This document shows positions 25,688 through 34,016 of a stretch of 64,000 bases of DNA, in pieces. Every line of letters starts with the position of its first letter. Within the stretch, counting starts at the first letter, position 1. The notes beneath the pieces are model-generated. The model was not told the origin of the DNA. It saw only the letters and a list, made by a program, of their open reading frames with translations, and made no database searches. Source of the DNA: Gemmatimonadales bacterium (GTDB lineage: Bacteria > Gemmatimonadota > Gemmatimonadetes > Gemmatimonadales > GWC2-71-9); the NCBI GenBank assembly GCA_025934955.1, contig JAICWE010000012.1:1-64000 (forward strand). Direction: 5' to 3'. The position numbers were made by a program, and so were the translations under genes.

Positions 25688-26220
25688 ACTTTCTCCAGCA
25701 GCGTCGTGCGGCGCACGATCTCCTCGGGGTGGAGCAGGAAGTACTCGAGGAGCTGAAACTCCTTTGGCGTGAGTTCGAACGGCTTGTCGTGGATCGCGGC
25801 CGCGTGCCGGAGACGATCCAACGCGATCGGGCCGTAGCGCAGCACCTCGAGCCGCTCGGCGCCGCCGCGCCGCACCAGCGCGCGGATCCGGGCGAGCAGC
25901 TCGTCGAACCGGAACGGCTTGGAGAGGTAGTCGTCGGCGCCGGCATCGAGGCCGCGCACGACGTCCTCGGTCGCGTCGCGCGAGGTGAGCATCAGGATCG
26001 GCGTGCTGCGGCCCTCGCGGCGCAGCTCCATCGCGATCTGGAAGCCGTTCTTCTTCGGCAGCACCACGTCGAGCAGGATGACGTCGTACTCGTAGACGTG
26101 CGCGAGCATGGTGGCCTCGTCGCCGTCGGGCGCGATGTCCACGACGTGGCCTTCCTCCCGCAGCCCCTGCTCGATGAATCCCGCGACCTTGCGGTCGTCC
26201 TCCACCACGAGAATGCGCAT
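25516..26220 (-). CDS. OmpR-family response regulator
   Basis: Protein of 234 aa. Receiver domain residues 1-115 with acidic pocket E7/D8/D9, phospho-acceptor D51 (DVILLDVVLP) and K101 (YLSKPF). The winged-helix DNA-binding domain (about 125-225) contains FELTPKEFQLLEYFLLHPEE and NVVDVHVGNLRRKL, the OmpR/PhoB signature. It lies 56 bases downstream of the DosS-like kinase and is presumably its partner. Unlike mycobacterial DosR it is not a NarL/LuxR-type regulator. Its 3' end overlaps the longest possible frame of the P-type ATPase. Confidence 0.93.
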   Translation of the reverse strand: MRILVVEDDRKVAGFIEQGLREEGHVVDIAPDGDEATMLAHVYEYDVILLDVVLPKKNGFQIAMELRREGRSTPILMLTSRDATEDVVRGLDAGADDYLSKPFRFDELLARIRALVRRGGAERLEVLRYGPIALDRLRHAAAIHDKPFELTPKEFQLLEYFLLHPEEIVRRTTLLEKVWDMHFDPESNVVDVHVGNLRRKLAASAGENLIQTVRGVGFSLRREGQRAAVGSRQR

Positions 26221-26276
26221 GGTCTCAACCTACCGGCGGCGGATGAACGCCTTCACAATGTCGCCTGAAGAAAGCT

Positions 26277-27548
26277 TCACGCGTGGCTGTCGGCGGTCGC
26301 CGGCAGCTGCAGCACGAAGCGCCCGCCTCCGCTTGGGCGGTGTACCGCTCGGAGATCGCCGCGCAGCAGCCGCGCGAGCCGACGCGAGAGCGGCAGGCCG
26401 ATCCCGTGGCCCCGCTGGTCCTCGCCCGCGTTGCTGACGTAGATGTCGAAGATCTGCTCGGTTTCATCGGCCGCGACGCCGGGACCTTCGTCGTCCACCT
26501 GGATGGTGACCCACGGCGCGTGGTGCGCCACTTCGATGCGGAGCGTGCTGCCCTCGGGCGCGTGCCGCACCGCGTTGCCGAGGATGTTGACCAGGATCTG
26601 CTCGGTCCGGTCCTGGTCGGTGTCGCAGGTCGGCACGCCGCGCGCGATTTCGACGGCGAGGTCGAGCCGCTTGGCGGTCGCGGCCGGCGTGAGCCGGACG
26701 ACGCTGCGCCGGACGACGGCCCCGGCGTCCACCGTCTGGATGTTGGCCTTGAGTCGGTGCTCGTCGAGCCGGCTCAGGTCCAGCAGGTCGTTGATCAGCT
26801 TCACCGCCTGCTCGGCCGAGTCGAGCACCTCGAACGCGGCCCGTGGCACCGTCTCGGGGTCCTTCCGGCGCACCAGCATCTCGGCCCAGCCGTAGGTCGC
26901 CGCGAGCGCGTTGCGCAGCTCGTGGTTCACCATCGCGAAGAACCGCTCGCGCGACCGGTGCAGCTGCTGCACCTCTTCCAGCAGGCGGGCGCTCTCCTCA
27001 TGCAGCCGCGCGTTCTCCACCGCGGCCGCGGTCTGCGCCGCCAGCAGGAGCGCGACATACTCGTCGTCGTCGCTGAACGGGCCGCCGCCGATCTTCTCGG
27101 CGAGATAAAGATTGCCGAACACGCCTCGGCGCCCCACGATCGGCACGCCCAGGAACGAGCGCATCGGCGGATGGTGCGGCGGGAAGCCGTGTGAATCGGG
27201 GTGACGGGTAAGGTCGGGGAGCCGGATGACGCGCGCCTCGCGGATCACGAGCCCGAGGATGCCGTGTCCGCGCGGCGGCGGGCCGATCTTCGCGCGGTCC
27301 TCCGGGCTGATCCCGGAGGTCGTGAAGCTCTCGAGCGTTCGGCCGTCCGGCGCCACGACGCCGATGGCGGCGTAGTGCGCGCCGATGATCTCGACCGCGA
27401 CGTCGGTCACCTTCTGCAGCACGCGCTCCAGCGAGATCTCGGTCGCGAGCGCCACGCTGGTGGAGAGCAGCTTCTCCAGCCGCGCCTGTGCACCCGGGGA
27501 TCGGACGTCGGTGATGGTTCCGGTGATGGAATCGGTCATGTGCTCCAT
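26277..27548 (-). CDS. Histidine kinase with DosS/DosT-like haem GAF domain
   Basis: Protein of 423 aa from the ATG at 27548; a start at 27539 is possible. A single GAF domain (about 23-190) closely resembles the haem-binding GAF-A of mycobacterial DosS/DosT: PPRGHGILGLVI, GFPPHHPPMRSFLGVP and FGNLYLAEK. By the spacing I recall for DosS (proximal His149, distal Tyr171, 22 apart), H126 and Y148 here are the equivalents. The kinase core is an ordinary HisKA domain (H209 in FFAMVNHELRN) and HATPase (N325, DDEGPGV, GHGIGLPLS), not the HisKA_3 type of DosS. There is no membrane segment. The partner regulator follows after 56 bases. A role as O2/NO/CO or redox sensor is inferred. Confidence 0.9.
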   Translation of the reverse strand: MEHMTDSITGTITDVRSPGAQARLEKLLSTSVALATEISLERVLQKVTDVAVEIIGAHYAAIGVVAPDGRTLESFTTSGISPEDRAKIGPPPRGHGILGLVIREARVIRLPDLTRHPDSHGFPPHHPPMRSFLGVPIVGRRGVFGNLYLAEKIGGGPFSDDDEYVALLLAAQTAAAVENARLHEESARLLEEVQQLHRSRERFFAMVNHELRNALAATYGWAEMLVRRKDPETVPRAAFEVLDSAEQAVKLINDLLDLSRLDEHRLKANIQTVDAGAVVRRSVVRLTPAATAKRLDLAVEIARGVPTCDTDQDRTEQILVNILGNAVRHAPEGSTLRIEVAHHAPWVTIQVDDEGPGVAADETEQIFDIYVSNAGEDQRGHGIGLPLSRRLARLLRGDLRAVHRPSGGGRFVLQLPATADSHA

Positions 27549-27628
27549 TCTACACCAATTCCTTCCCGGCGCCCTCATGGTGTCTTCACGTACCTCCGGA
27601 CAGGTTGCAGGCGGAGGAGACCAGCATC

Positions 27629-28462
27629 ATGGCGCTTGGAAACATCATCGTGGCGGTGGACTTCTCGGAGGCGAGCGAGCACGCGCTGGCCGTCATGCTC
27701 GAGACCGCCCCGTCGTGCGGCGCGGCGCTGACCGCGCTGCACGTGCGGCAGGCCGGCGGCTTCCTCTCCGACGAGCGGTCCGCGCCGGCGCGGCTTGAGC
27801 AGTGGGTCGAGGCCGTTCGCGCCGGCCTTCCCCACGCGGCGCCGGTTGAATGCATGGTGGTGCCGGGACTGCCGATCGTCGAGGTCGCGCGGGGCGCCGA
27901 GCAGCGGCAGGCGCACCTGCTCGTGCTCGGCGCCAAGTCGCGCACCCGGCTCGAGCGGCTGTACTTCGGCGACACCGGTGACGGCGTCGTGCGGCGGAGC
28001 CGGGTGCCGTGTCTGTTCATCCCGACCGCGGCCTCGCTCGAGGGCGGCGTACTGGCGGCGCTCGACGGGAGCGAGCGCGGGGTGAGCGTGTTCGCCGCCG
28101 CCCGCGACTTCGCCTACCACACGGGCCGGTCGCTCCGTGTGGTCACCGTCGAGCCGCACTGGCCCGGTGAGCCGCCGGAGCTGGCGGCGGCGGTGCCGAG
28201 CGGCCGCACGCTGCGGCTGCAGCAGCTGCTCTCCGCATCGCAGGCGGCGGCAAACGGCCACGGCTCGAGCTACGCCGGCGAGCTGGCGGTGCGCCGCGGC
28301 GATCCCGCCGCCGAGATTCTGGCCGAGCGCGAGCGCACCCATGCCGGCGTGCTCGCGGTCGGTTACCGGTTGGGAGGGCCGCCGGCTGCCGTGGAGACCG
28401 GCAGCGTGTCCCGCCGCGTAGTCCACCAGGCGCCGTGCGCGGTGCTGACCGTCCCTCTCTGA
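27629..28462 (+). CDS. Tandem-domain universal stress protein (second copy)
   Basis: Protein of 277 aa from the ATG at 27629, with GGCGGAGGAG upstream. Domain 1 (about 1-135) opens IIVAVDFSEASEHALAVML; domain 2 (about 138-277) opens GVLAALDGSERGVSVFAAA and closes VSRRVVHQAPCAVLTV. The glycine-rich nucleotide motif is well kept in domain 2 (GYRLGGPPAAVETGS) and weak in domain 1, so one domain may not bind nucleotide. It is divergent from the DosS-like kinase with an 80-base spacer, which makes it a probable direct target of the two-component system. Confidence 0.92.
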   Translation: MALGNIIVAVDFSEASEHALAVMLETAPSCGAALTALHVRQAGGFLSDERSAPARLEQWVEAVRAGLPHAAPVECMVVPGLPIVEVARGAEQRQAHLLVLGAKSRTRLERLYFGDTGDGVVRRSRVPCLFIPTAASLEGGVLAALDGSERGVSVFAAARDFAYHTGRSLRVVTVEPHWPGEPPELAAAVPSGRTLRLQQLLSASQAAANGHGSSYAGELAVRRGDPAAEILAERERTHAGVLAVGYRLGGPPAAVETGSVSRRVVHQAPCAVLTVPL

Positions 28463-28475
28463 TCGGCGGCCTCTC

Positions 28476-29954
28476 TCACCGGCAATGCGGCGCACCACAC
28501 GCCGGTACCCACGCGGTGCCGTAGCGCGAGCGCGCCGCCACCACCATCCCAAGCTTCGCCGCCAGCGAGTCGGCGGACGCCATGGCGCCGATCGGACCCT
28601 CGAAGCCGACCAGCGCGCCGCCGCGCGCCCGCAGGGTGTCCCTGAACGCGCGCACCGAATCGGGCGCGAGGCTCGCCGGCAGCTGGCGCGACGGACGCGG
28701 TGTCACGAACCACGCCGCTGCCGGGTTATCGGTGAAGAGCGCGTAGCGTCCGCCGTCACCCCGCAACCACACCGCGAGAGGCGACTCCTGAAACGCGTTC
28801 TGCTCGTAGCCGCGGCCCACGCCGCGCTGCAGCCGAACGCTGGAAAGCTCGGTCGCGACCGAGCGCACGAGCCAGGCGCCGAGCACCACCACGCTCACCA
28901 GGCGGCCCGCGCGCCCGAGGCCGCGCCACGCGCGTGCGAGCGTGATCCCCGCGACCGTTGCGCCGAGCAGCATCAGCGGTGAAAGCATGCGGCCGTCGAA
29001 ATGGATCGCGCCGCCGACCCAGCGACGCGCGTAGACCAGCAGCGTCGCGTAGGCGAGAGCCAGCACACCGGCCGCGCCGGCGACGCGGCGCGCGGTCGTC
29101 GCGTCGGTGCCGCCCGGCGCGCGGGATGCGAGCCACACGATGAGCAGCAGGACGGTCGCGGCGAGCGCGACCCGCGCACCGGTGTTCGACACCGGCGCGA
29201 GCCACGCCGCGAGGGCATCGGCGCCGTGCGCCATCGCTCCCGGCGTGCCGGGGTAGGGAACCGCGGCGCGCCCGGGCGCGATGGCGCCCTGCGTCGCCAG
29301 CCAGATCCGCCACGCCAGCTGCGTCACCACGCCGGGCAGCGCCGCCGCGGCGATCGCGAGCAGTCGGTTGCGCCAGCCACGCGCCCGGAGCGCTGCCCAG
29401 ACCGCGACGCCGCCGATGATCGCCGCACCGGCGTAGCGGGTGAGCGCCGCGAGCGCGGCGACGACGCCGGCTGCGAGCGGCCGGTCGCGCGCCATCGCGA
29501 GCAGCGTGAGCGAGAGGAGCGCAAGGAAGAGCGGCTCGCTCACGGCGAGGAGGTGCACCTCGCCGATCGGCGGCGTCGCGAACACCAGCAGCGGCACCAG
29601 CGCGCCGCCGCTCGGCCCGGCGGCGGCGAGGCCGAGCGCCGCGAGCGTACCGGCGGTGGCGCCGGCCGCGAGCGCGTTGCTCCAGCGCGGCAGCGCGACC
29701 GCCGGCGCGCCGAGCGCGATCGGAGGCGCGAGCACGATGGGATAGAGCGGCGGAAACTGCGAGAGCGCCGACGTGCTGTCGGCGTCGGACCAGTCCGCGG
29801 CGGGGAGATCGGGGCGGCCGCTGCGCGCGATCGACTGCGCGGCGCCCAGATAGGAGAGTGAGTCCGGGAACAGCGCGGGGCCGCGCGGGCCCGGTGCGAC
29901 GAATACGAGAAGCCCGGCGATGGCGCCGACGCCGATGCGGAATGGGAGACGCAC
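28476..29954 (-). CDS. Polytopic membrane protein, ArnT/PMT-type glycosyltransferase-like
   Basis: Protein of 492 aa with about ten transmembrane segments and a soluble C-terminal domain of about 110 residues. The first periplasmic loop carries acidic residues after TM1 (FPDSLSYLGAAQSIARSG), the place of the catalytic Asp in GT-C fold enzymes, and LSQFPPLYPIVLAP is typical of the GT39-like loop. This points to a lipid-phosphate-sugar-dependent transferase or a related dolichol-type enzyme. The substrate is unknown. It converges on the universal stress protein and is divergent from the lipoprotein at 30105. Confidence 0.7.
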   Translation of the reverse strand: MRLPFRIGVGAIAGLLVFVAPGPRGPALFPDSLSYLGAAQSIARSGRPDLPAADWSDADSTSALSQFPPLYPIVLAPPIALGAPAVALPRWSNALAAGATAGTLAALGLAAAGPSGGALVPLLVFATPPIGEVHLLAVSEPLFLALLSLTLLAMARDRPLAAGVVAALAALTRYAGAAIIGGVAVWAALRARGWRNRLLAIAAAALPGVVTQLAWRIWLATQGAIAPGRAAVPYPGTPGAMAHGADALAAWLAPVSNTGARVALAATVLLLIVWLASRAPGGTDATTARRVAGAAGVLALAYATLLVYARRWVGGAIHFDGRMLSPLMLLGATVAGITLARAWRGLGRAGRLVSVVVLGAWLVRSVATELSSVRLQRGVGRGYEQNAFQESPLAVWLRGDGGRYALFTDNPAAAWFVTPRPSRQLPASLAPDSVRAFRDTLRARGGALVGFEGPIGAMASADSLAAKLGMVVAARSRYGTAWVPACGAPHCR

Positions 29955-30104
29955 GGCGTAGGTTAGCGGCCGCCGGAGGACGGCGCCAGCGGGCCGGCCG
30001 CGGGGTGACCGGCGGCACGGGCCGGGACGCGGCCGACGGCGAGATTGCTTCGCTCGCGGCGGGCTCGGCCGGGCCGTCCGCGCTCATTCTTCCGGGAGGA
30101 ACTC

Positions 30105-30347
30105 ATGCCGAGACTCGGACTGGCAGTGGGAGTCGCGGTGCTGGTCATCGCGGGCACCGCGTGCAGGAAAACCGCCGAAGGGGAGTACGAAGTGCAGAAG
30201 CCGGTCGTCGGAACCACGACCGATACCGTTCACACGCCGACGGTCGAGACCGGTACCGCGAGGGACACGGTCAATGTCCCGAAGGTGCACACCGAGAAGA
30301 AGGAAGTCACCGTGCCGACGGTGAAGGTGAAGAAGCCGAAGCAGTAA
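30105..30347 (+). CDS. Small secreted or lipid-anchored protein, 80 aa
   Basis: Starts at the ATG at 30105 with GGGAGGA upstream; the longer frame is not needed. Residues 1-20 are a signal sequence ending AGTAC, a weak lipobox. The mature part is a Thr/Val/Lys-rich chain with pseudo-repeats (VGTTTDTV, ETGTARDTV, VPKVHTEKKEVTVPTVKV) and a basic end (KPKQ). No known domain. Similar short lipoproteins with VxTxTDT repeats exist in other high-GC bacteria, but no function is assigned. Confidence 0.7.
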   Translation: MPRLGLAVGVAVLVIAGTACRKTAEGEYEVQKPVVGTTTDTVHTPTVETGTARDTVNVPKVHTEKKEVTVPTVKVKKPKQ

Positions 30348-30377
30348 TCCAGCGTGCCGTCCCTGCGCTGCGGTCGG

Positions 30378-30398
30378 CGGCGTGGCGGCGGCACGCCG
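30378..30398. terminator. Possible bidirectional hairpin between convergent genes
   Basis: CGGCGTG and CACGCCG form a perfect 7-base stem with a 7-base loop between the lipoprotein and metzincin genes, which converge here. There is no T-tract, so its role as a terminator is weakly supported. Confidence 0.35.
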
Positions 30399-30419
30399 GC
30401 GCGCCTCGTCCGAGCCGCA

Positions 30420-32519
30420 TCAGCGGCCCGCCACGCTCACGCGCTGCGTGTGGCTCCGCACACCGTCGGACAGTACCACGTCCAGCTCGCGCGCGTCGCT
30501 CTCGATATCCGCCTTCCCGCCGCGACCGATCGACAGCACCTCGCCGGTCCGCGCGTCGCGGATCAGCGCCGCGGGATAGCTCGCGCCGTCCCAGGTGATG
30601 CCGACCAGGCGCCCAGCGGCCGCCGCCGCCGGCACGCTCACCGGTGCCTGTGCCCGCGCGAAGCTCGGCGCCGCCTGGCGCATCTCGGCCGCCCCCTCGG
30701 GGCCGCGCACGCTGAGGGACGCGAGTTGGCCGACGTGCGCCGTCGCCGCCGGAATGGCGAAGGTGAACTGGCGGCTGTCGTGCACGTCGTCGGCGATGCG
30801 GCGGGGCGTGAACGGAAGTGAGAAGAGCAGGGCGCCGCTGCCGTCGTAACCCTCCAGGGCGTACGGGCCTCCGGCGGCCGGCAGCAACGACCGGGTGGTC
30901 ACCTCGAACGCCGGATTGAGCCGCACGCCGCGATCGTCCACGGTGCCGCTCACCAGGAGCGTCGGCCCGGACGTCGATCCGACGATGTCCGCGGCGGTCG
31001 CGATGTCGGCCGACGTGGAGCCGCGATAGTTGAGCTCGCCCATGTAGGTGTAGTCGCTGATCCACTGGTTGGAGCAGTAGCCCATGTTGTCGGTGGACGT
31101 CGGCGCCTTCAGCGCCGGCGAGCCGGTGACGCCGAGGTCGATCCCGTACGCGCCGGTCACACCGCCGCTGTACGGGTACCCCGGATCCAGTCCGCCCGGG
31201 AGCGGATTGCCGCAGGGCGAGTGCGACCGGCCCCAGTTGTGTCCGATCTCGTGGGCGAAGACCGCGTCCCGGTTGGAGGAGTAGTCCCAGCCGACGGCGG
31301 CGTACTCCACGAGCTGCGGCGGACTCGAGACGTACGCGAGACCGGCGACACCGGAGTTGTAGCTCACCTGAATGGCCCCGAAGTAGTGCTGCGTGGCCGG
31401 ATGACTCGACGCTTCGGCTACCCGCAGCTGATCCAGCTGACTCAGCGCGTTGGTCCACGCGCCGTTCCCGTCGTTGCTCTGGAAGGGTCCCTGCGACGCC
31501 GTGAACACCGCGTGCAGCGTGAGGTTGTCGCCCGAGAGCGGATGCATCTTGAGGGCGATGTCGAGGTACGCCGCCTCGTTGCTTCCGTCCACCCGGCCTA
31601 CCAGCGTGGTGGTCGGATCCTTGATCGGCACCATCGTCACGTTGAGCGGCGGCAGGTCGCGCACGTCCTGCGTCAGCGTCTGGCCCGACGCCGGCCAGGT
31701 GTTGTCGGTCTCGCTTCCCTCGACGATGAGATTGTCCGGGTCGACATCGATCAGCAGCGCCATGTTGGGCTGCACGTCGGTCTTGGGGATGAGGACGTTC
31801 CACGAGTTGCCGAGGCTGCTCTCGCTGGTGCTGGTCGGCACCGATGCGCCCGGCGGCGCGATCGTCATCGTCCTCGTCGGCGGCAGCGCGCTGCAGTCGG
31901 CGAGGGTGCAGTTCTGCCACAGGCGCACCCGCACGACCGGCGCGGCGGTGTTCGCTTGATTGGCCTTCACGAAGACGCGGAGGTATGCGTCCTTGTTCTT
32001 CACCAGCGGCACCGAGTTGTCCAGCCGCTGCACGCTCTGCACCAGCTCGACCTTGTCGATCGTGAGATCGAGCGCGCCGGTGGGCGGCGGCGGCGGAGCG
32101 TACGCCACTGTCGCCGATACCGGCGTGGCGCTCGCCGCGATGCTGCGGGTCTGCGTCGGGGGCGACGGATCATAGTTGCCGCCGGTGACGGTGACGCTCT
32201 GTGCCGCGATCGTGTAGTCGCCCGGCGAGAGCTGCGACAGCGTCGTGGATGCGGTGACGGTCTTGGCGTAGCCGCCCGGTCCGGTCACCGCGATGCTCGC
32301 CGCGACGCCCGACGGAAGCCCGGTGATGCCGACCTCGAGCGCGCCGGTGGTGGGCCCGGTCGGCGTACTGCCGCCGCCGCACGCCGCCGCCAGTAGCAGC
32401 GTCAGCGCCGCCGCGGGCGGCCGCAGGCGGCGGGCGACGCGCGCCAGGGACGCGCGCCGCGCGCCGCGGCTCGTCGTGGATGCGTCGTGCGAGCAGCTCG
32501 CCCCGGCAATATCGGTCAT
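30420..32519 (-). CDS. Metzincin-type zinc metalloprotease lipoprotein
   Basis: Protein of 699 aa from the ATG at 32519. A long basic N-region leads to a hydrophobic stretch ending LLLAAAC, a lipobox, then GGGSTPTGPT. Residues about 60-160 are Ig-like/carboxypeptidase-regulatory-like repeats. The central region carries HEIGHNWGRSH (bases 31221-31253), the HExxHxxGxxH zinc site of metzincins, and further on MGYCSNQ as a candidate Met-turn. The C-terminal 180 residues look like beta-sandwich modules. It is probably an exported, membrane-attached protease that digests environmental protein or processes surface proteins. The zinc site is explicit; the exact peptidase family is not assigned. It is divergent from the AAA+ gene. 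Confidence 0.85.
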   Translation of the reverse strand: MTDIAGASCSHDASTTSRGARRASLARVARRLRPPAAALTLLLAAACGGGSTPTGPTTGALEVGITGLPSGVAASIAVTGPGGYAKTVTASTTLSQLSPGDYTIAAQSVTVTGGNYDPSPPTQTRSIAASATPVSATVAYAPPPPPTGALDLTIDKVELVQSVQRLDNSVPLVKNKDAYLRVFVKANQANTAAPVVRVRLWQNCTLADCSALPPTRTMTIAPPGASVPTSTSESSLGNSWNVLIPKTDVQPNMALLIDVDPDNLIVEGSETDNTWPASGQTLTQDVRDLPPLNVTMVPIKDPTTTLVGRVDGSNEAAYLDIALKMHPLSGDNLTLHAVFTASQGPFQSNDGNGAWTNALSQLDQLRVAEASSHPATQHYFGAIQVSYNSGVAGLAYVSSPPQLVEYAAVGWDYSSNRDAVFAHEIGHNWGRSHSPCGNPLPGGLDPGYPYSGGVTGAYGIDLGVTGSPALKAPTSTDNMGYCSNQWISDYTYMGELNYRGSTSADIATAADIVGSTSGPTLLVSGTVDDRGVRLNPAFEVTTRSLLPAAGGPYALEGYDGSGALLFSLPFTPRRIADDVHDSRQFTFAIPAATAHVGQLASLSVRGPEGAAEMRQAAPSFARAQAPVSVPAAAAAGRLVGITWDGASYPAALIRDARTGEVLSIGRGGKADIESDARELDVVLSDGVRSHTQRVSVAGR

Positions 32520-32774
32520 GGAGTGATTGGCTGGAGGTCCGTGTGGCGATCGGCGCGCCGGACGCTGCAAGAGTGGCACCGGCGCCGGCCCGGCGCGACC
32601 CACAAACATAAGGCGTTCCCGAGCCGCCGGTTAGACTGGAATGCAACGGGACGGAGCCGAAACGACGCGTGCACGCCGCTGGATTCTGCCAGTCGGGTTG
32701 GATCGTTCCGTGACGTCGGTCGCCCGGTGACCCGTGCCGCTGCCGTCCTCGCCCGCCTCGGCGATGTTGGCGGC
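32520..32774. other. Divergent spacer between metzincin and AAA+ genes
   Basis: No gene, RNA or clear operator was found in these 255 bases. Frames that run through it upstream of the AAA+ start show no conserved sequence. Promoters for both flanking genes are presumed here. Confidence 0.4.
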
Positions 32775-33776
32775 ATGACCGACGTGCTTCGGGACCTCTT
32801 TCTCGGTGGGGGCCGGCGACCGCTGCTGGAGCCGGTGACGCCGCGCCGCACCTTTGACGACGTCATTCTGCCGCCCGCCACCCGCCGCGCCCTCGGCCAC
32901 GCGCTCACCCTCATCCACAAGCACGATCTCATCTTCCGCCAGTGGGGCCTGGGCGAGCGGCACGAGTCCGGGGTCGGGTTGGCGTTCAACTTCGCGGGTC
33001 CGCCCGGCACGGGGAAGACGATCTGCGCCGAGGCGATCGCACAGGCGCTCGATCGCCCGTTGTTCGTCGTCCGCTACGCCGAGGTGGAGTCGATGTGGGC
33101 GGGTCAGACGGCCAAGTACGTCGCGGCCGTCTTCCGCACGGCGGCGGAGCAGCGCGCGGTGCTCTTCTTCGACGAGGCCGACGCGATCGCCGGCCGCCGC
33201 TTCACCGAAGTGCGCCACGCCTACGAGCGGGAGTCGAATGCCGTGGTGAACGTGCTGCTGCACGAGCTGGAGCGGCATCGCGGCGTCGTCATCTTTGCCA
33301 CCAACCTCGCCGCCAATCTCGATCCCGCCTTCGAGCGGCGCATCCGCACCCACATCCTCTTCGAGCGGCCCGGCCCGGTCGAGCGCGCCGCGATCTGGCG
33401 GGTCCAGTTGCACCCGACCCGCACCCCCCTCGCCGCCGACGTCAACTTCGACGCGCTCGGAGCCGAGTTCGATGCCACCGGCGGCCAGATCAAGAACGCG
33501 GTCCTCACCGCCGCCCAGATGGCGAGCGCCGAACCCGGCCCCGACGCGGCGAAGCGGATTCATCAGCGCCATTTCCGCCAGGCGATGGAGCAGACGATCG
33601 CGAGCGAGCGGGTCATGCGGCAGTCGCTCTACGACCGGGCGACCGCGCCCGGCCCGCCCAACGGGTCGAGCGAGCCGGTGCCGGTGGAGCTGCGCCGACG
33701 CCTGCTCGCGGCCGCGATCGGCGTGATCCTCGTCGCCGCCCTTGCCGGCGCGCTCGCGGGGCTTCTGGTGCGCTGA
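32775..33776 (+). CDS. Membrane-anchored AAA+ ATPase
   Basis: Protein of 333 aa from the ATG at 32775. A FtsH/Spastin-like AAA module covers about residues 20-250: Walker A GPPGTGKT (75-82), Walker B VLFFDEAD (129-136), sensor 1 region VVIFATNLAANLDPAFERRI with an arginine finger candidate, and a C-terminal helical lid. Just one transmembrane helix lies at the very C-terminus (about 312-333), so the protein is tail-anchored with its ATPase in the cytoplasm. It has no protease domain and no substrate-binding N-domain that I recognise. It may be a membrane-tethered remodelling ATPase; its neighbours do not reveal the client. Confidence 0.85.
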   Translation: MTDVLRDLFLGGGRRPLLEPVTPRRTFDDVILPPATRRALGHALTLIHKHDLIFRQWGLGERHESGVGLAFNFAGPPGTGKTICAEAIAQALDRPLFVVRYAEVESMWAGQTAKYVAAVFRTAAEQRAVLFFDEADAIAGRRFTEVRHAYERESNAVVNVLLHELERHRGVVIFATNLAANLDPAFERRIRTHILFERPGPVERAAIWRVQLHPTRTPLAADVNFDALGAEFDATGGQIKNAVLTAAQMASAEPGPDAAKRIHQRHFRQAMEQTIASERVMRQSLYDRATAPGPPNGSSEPVPVELRRRLLAAAIGVILVAALAGALAGLLVR

Positions 33777-34016
33777 TCGCGGGACGCCGATCACACTGTC
33801 CCGGCTCGACATGCGCTCGGTGTCGAGTGTCACAGCTTCGCCCCTGTACGCCGCTCTAAATACCGGCGACTCGCGCGCCCGGCCGGCCCTCCGGACCGGA
33901 GCGCATATCGGAGTGTCGCCCGCGGCTGCGGGACCCGCTCCGCCGCACTTATCACCGAGCCGGATTGGACGAGCTGTGATGCGACGACCTGTCTCCGCCC
34001 AGGGCCCCGGCTCCCG
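33777..34016. other. Spacer before the glycan operon, with a small hairpin
   Basis: Contains a perfect 7-base inverted repeat CTCGACA/TGTCGAG (33805-33811 and 33821-33827) that could end the AAA+ transcript, though no T-tract follows. No gene seen. The promoter of the downstream operon should lie in the second half. Confidence 0.45.

Noticed and set aside
30005-30018. GTGACCGGCGGCAC as a fourth CRP-like site
   Set aside because: One arm has a mismatch and the sequence is ordinary GC-rich DNA; with one mismatch allowed such hits arise by chance.
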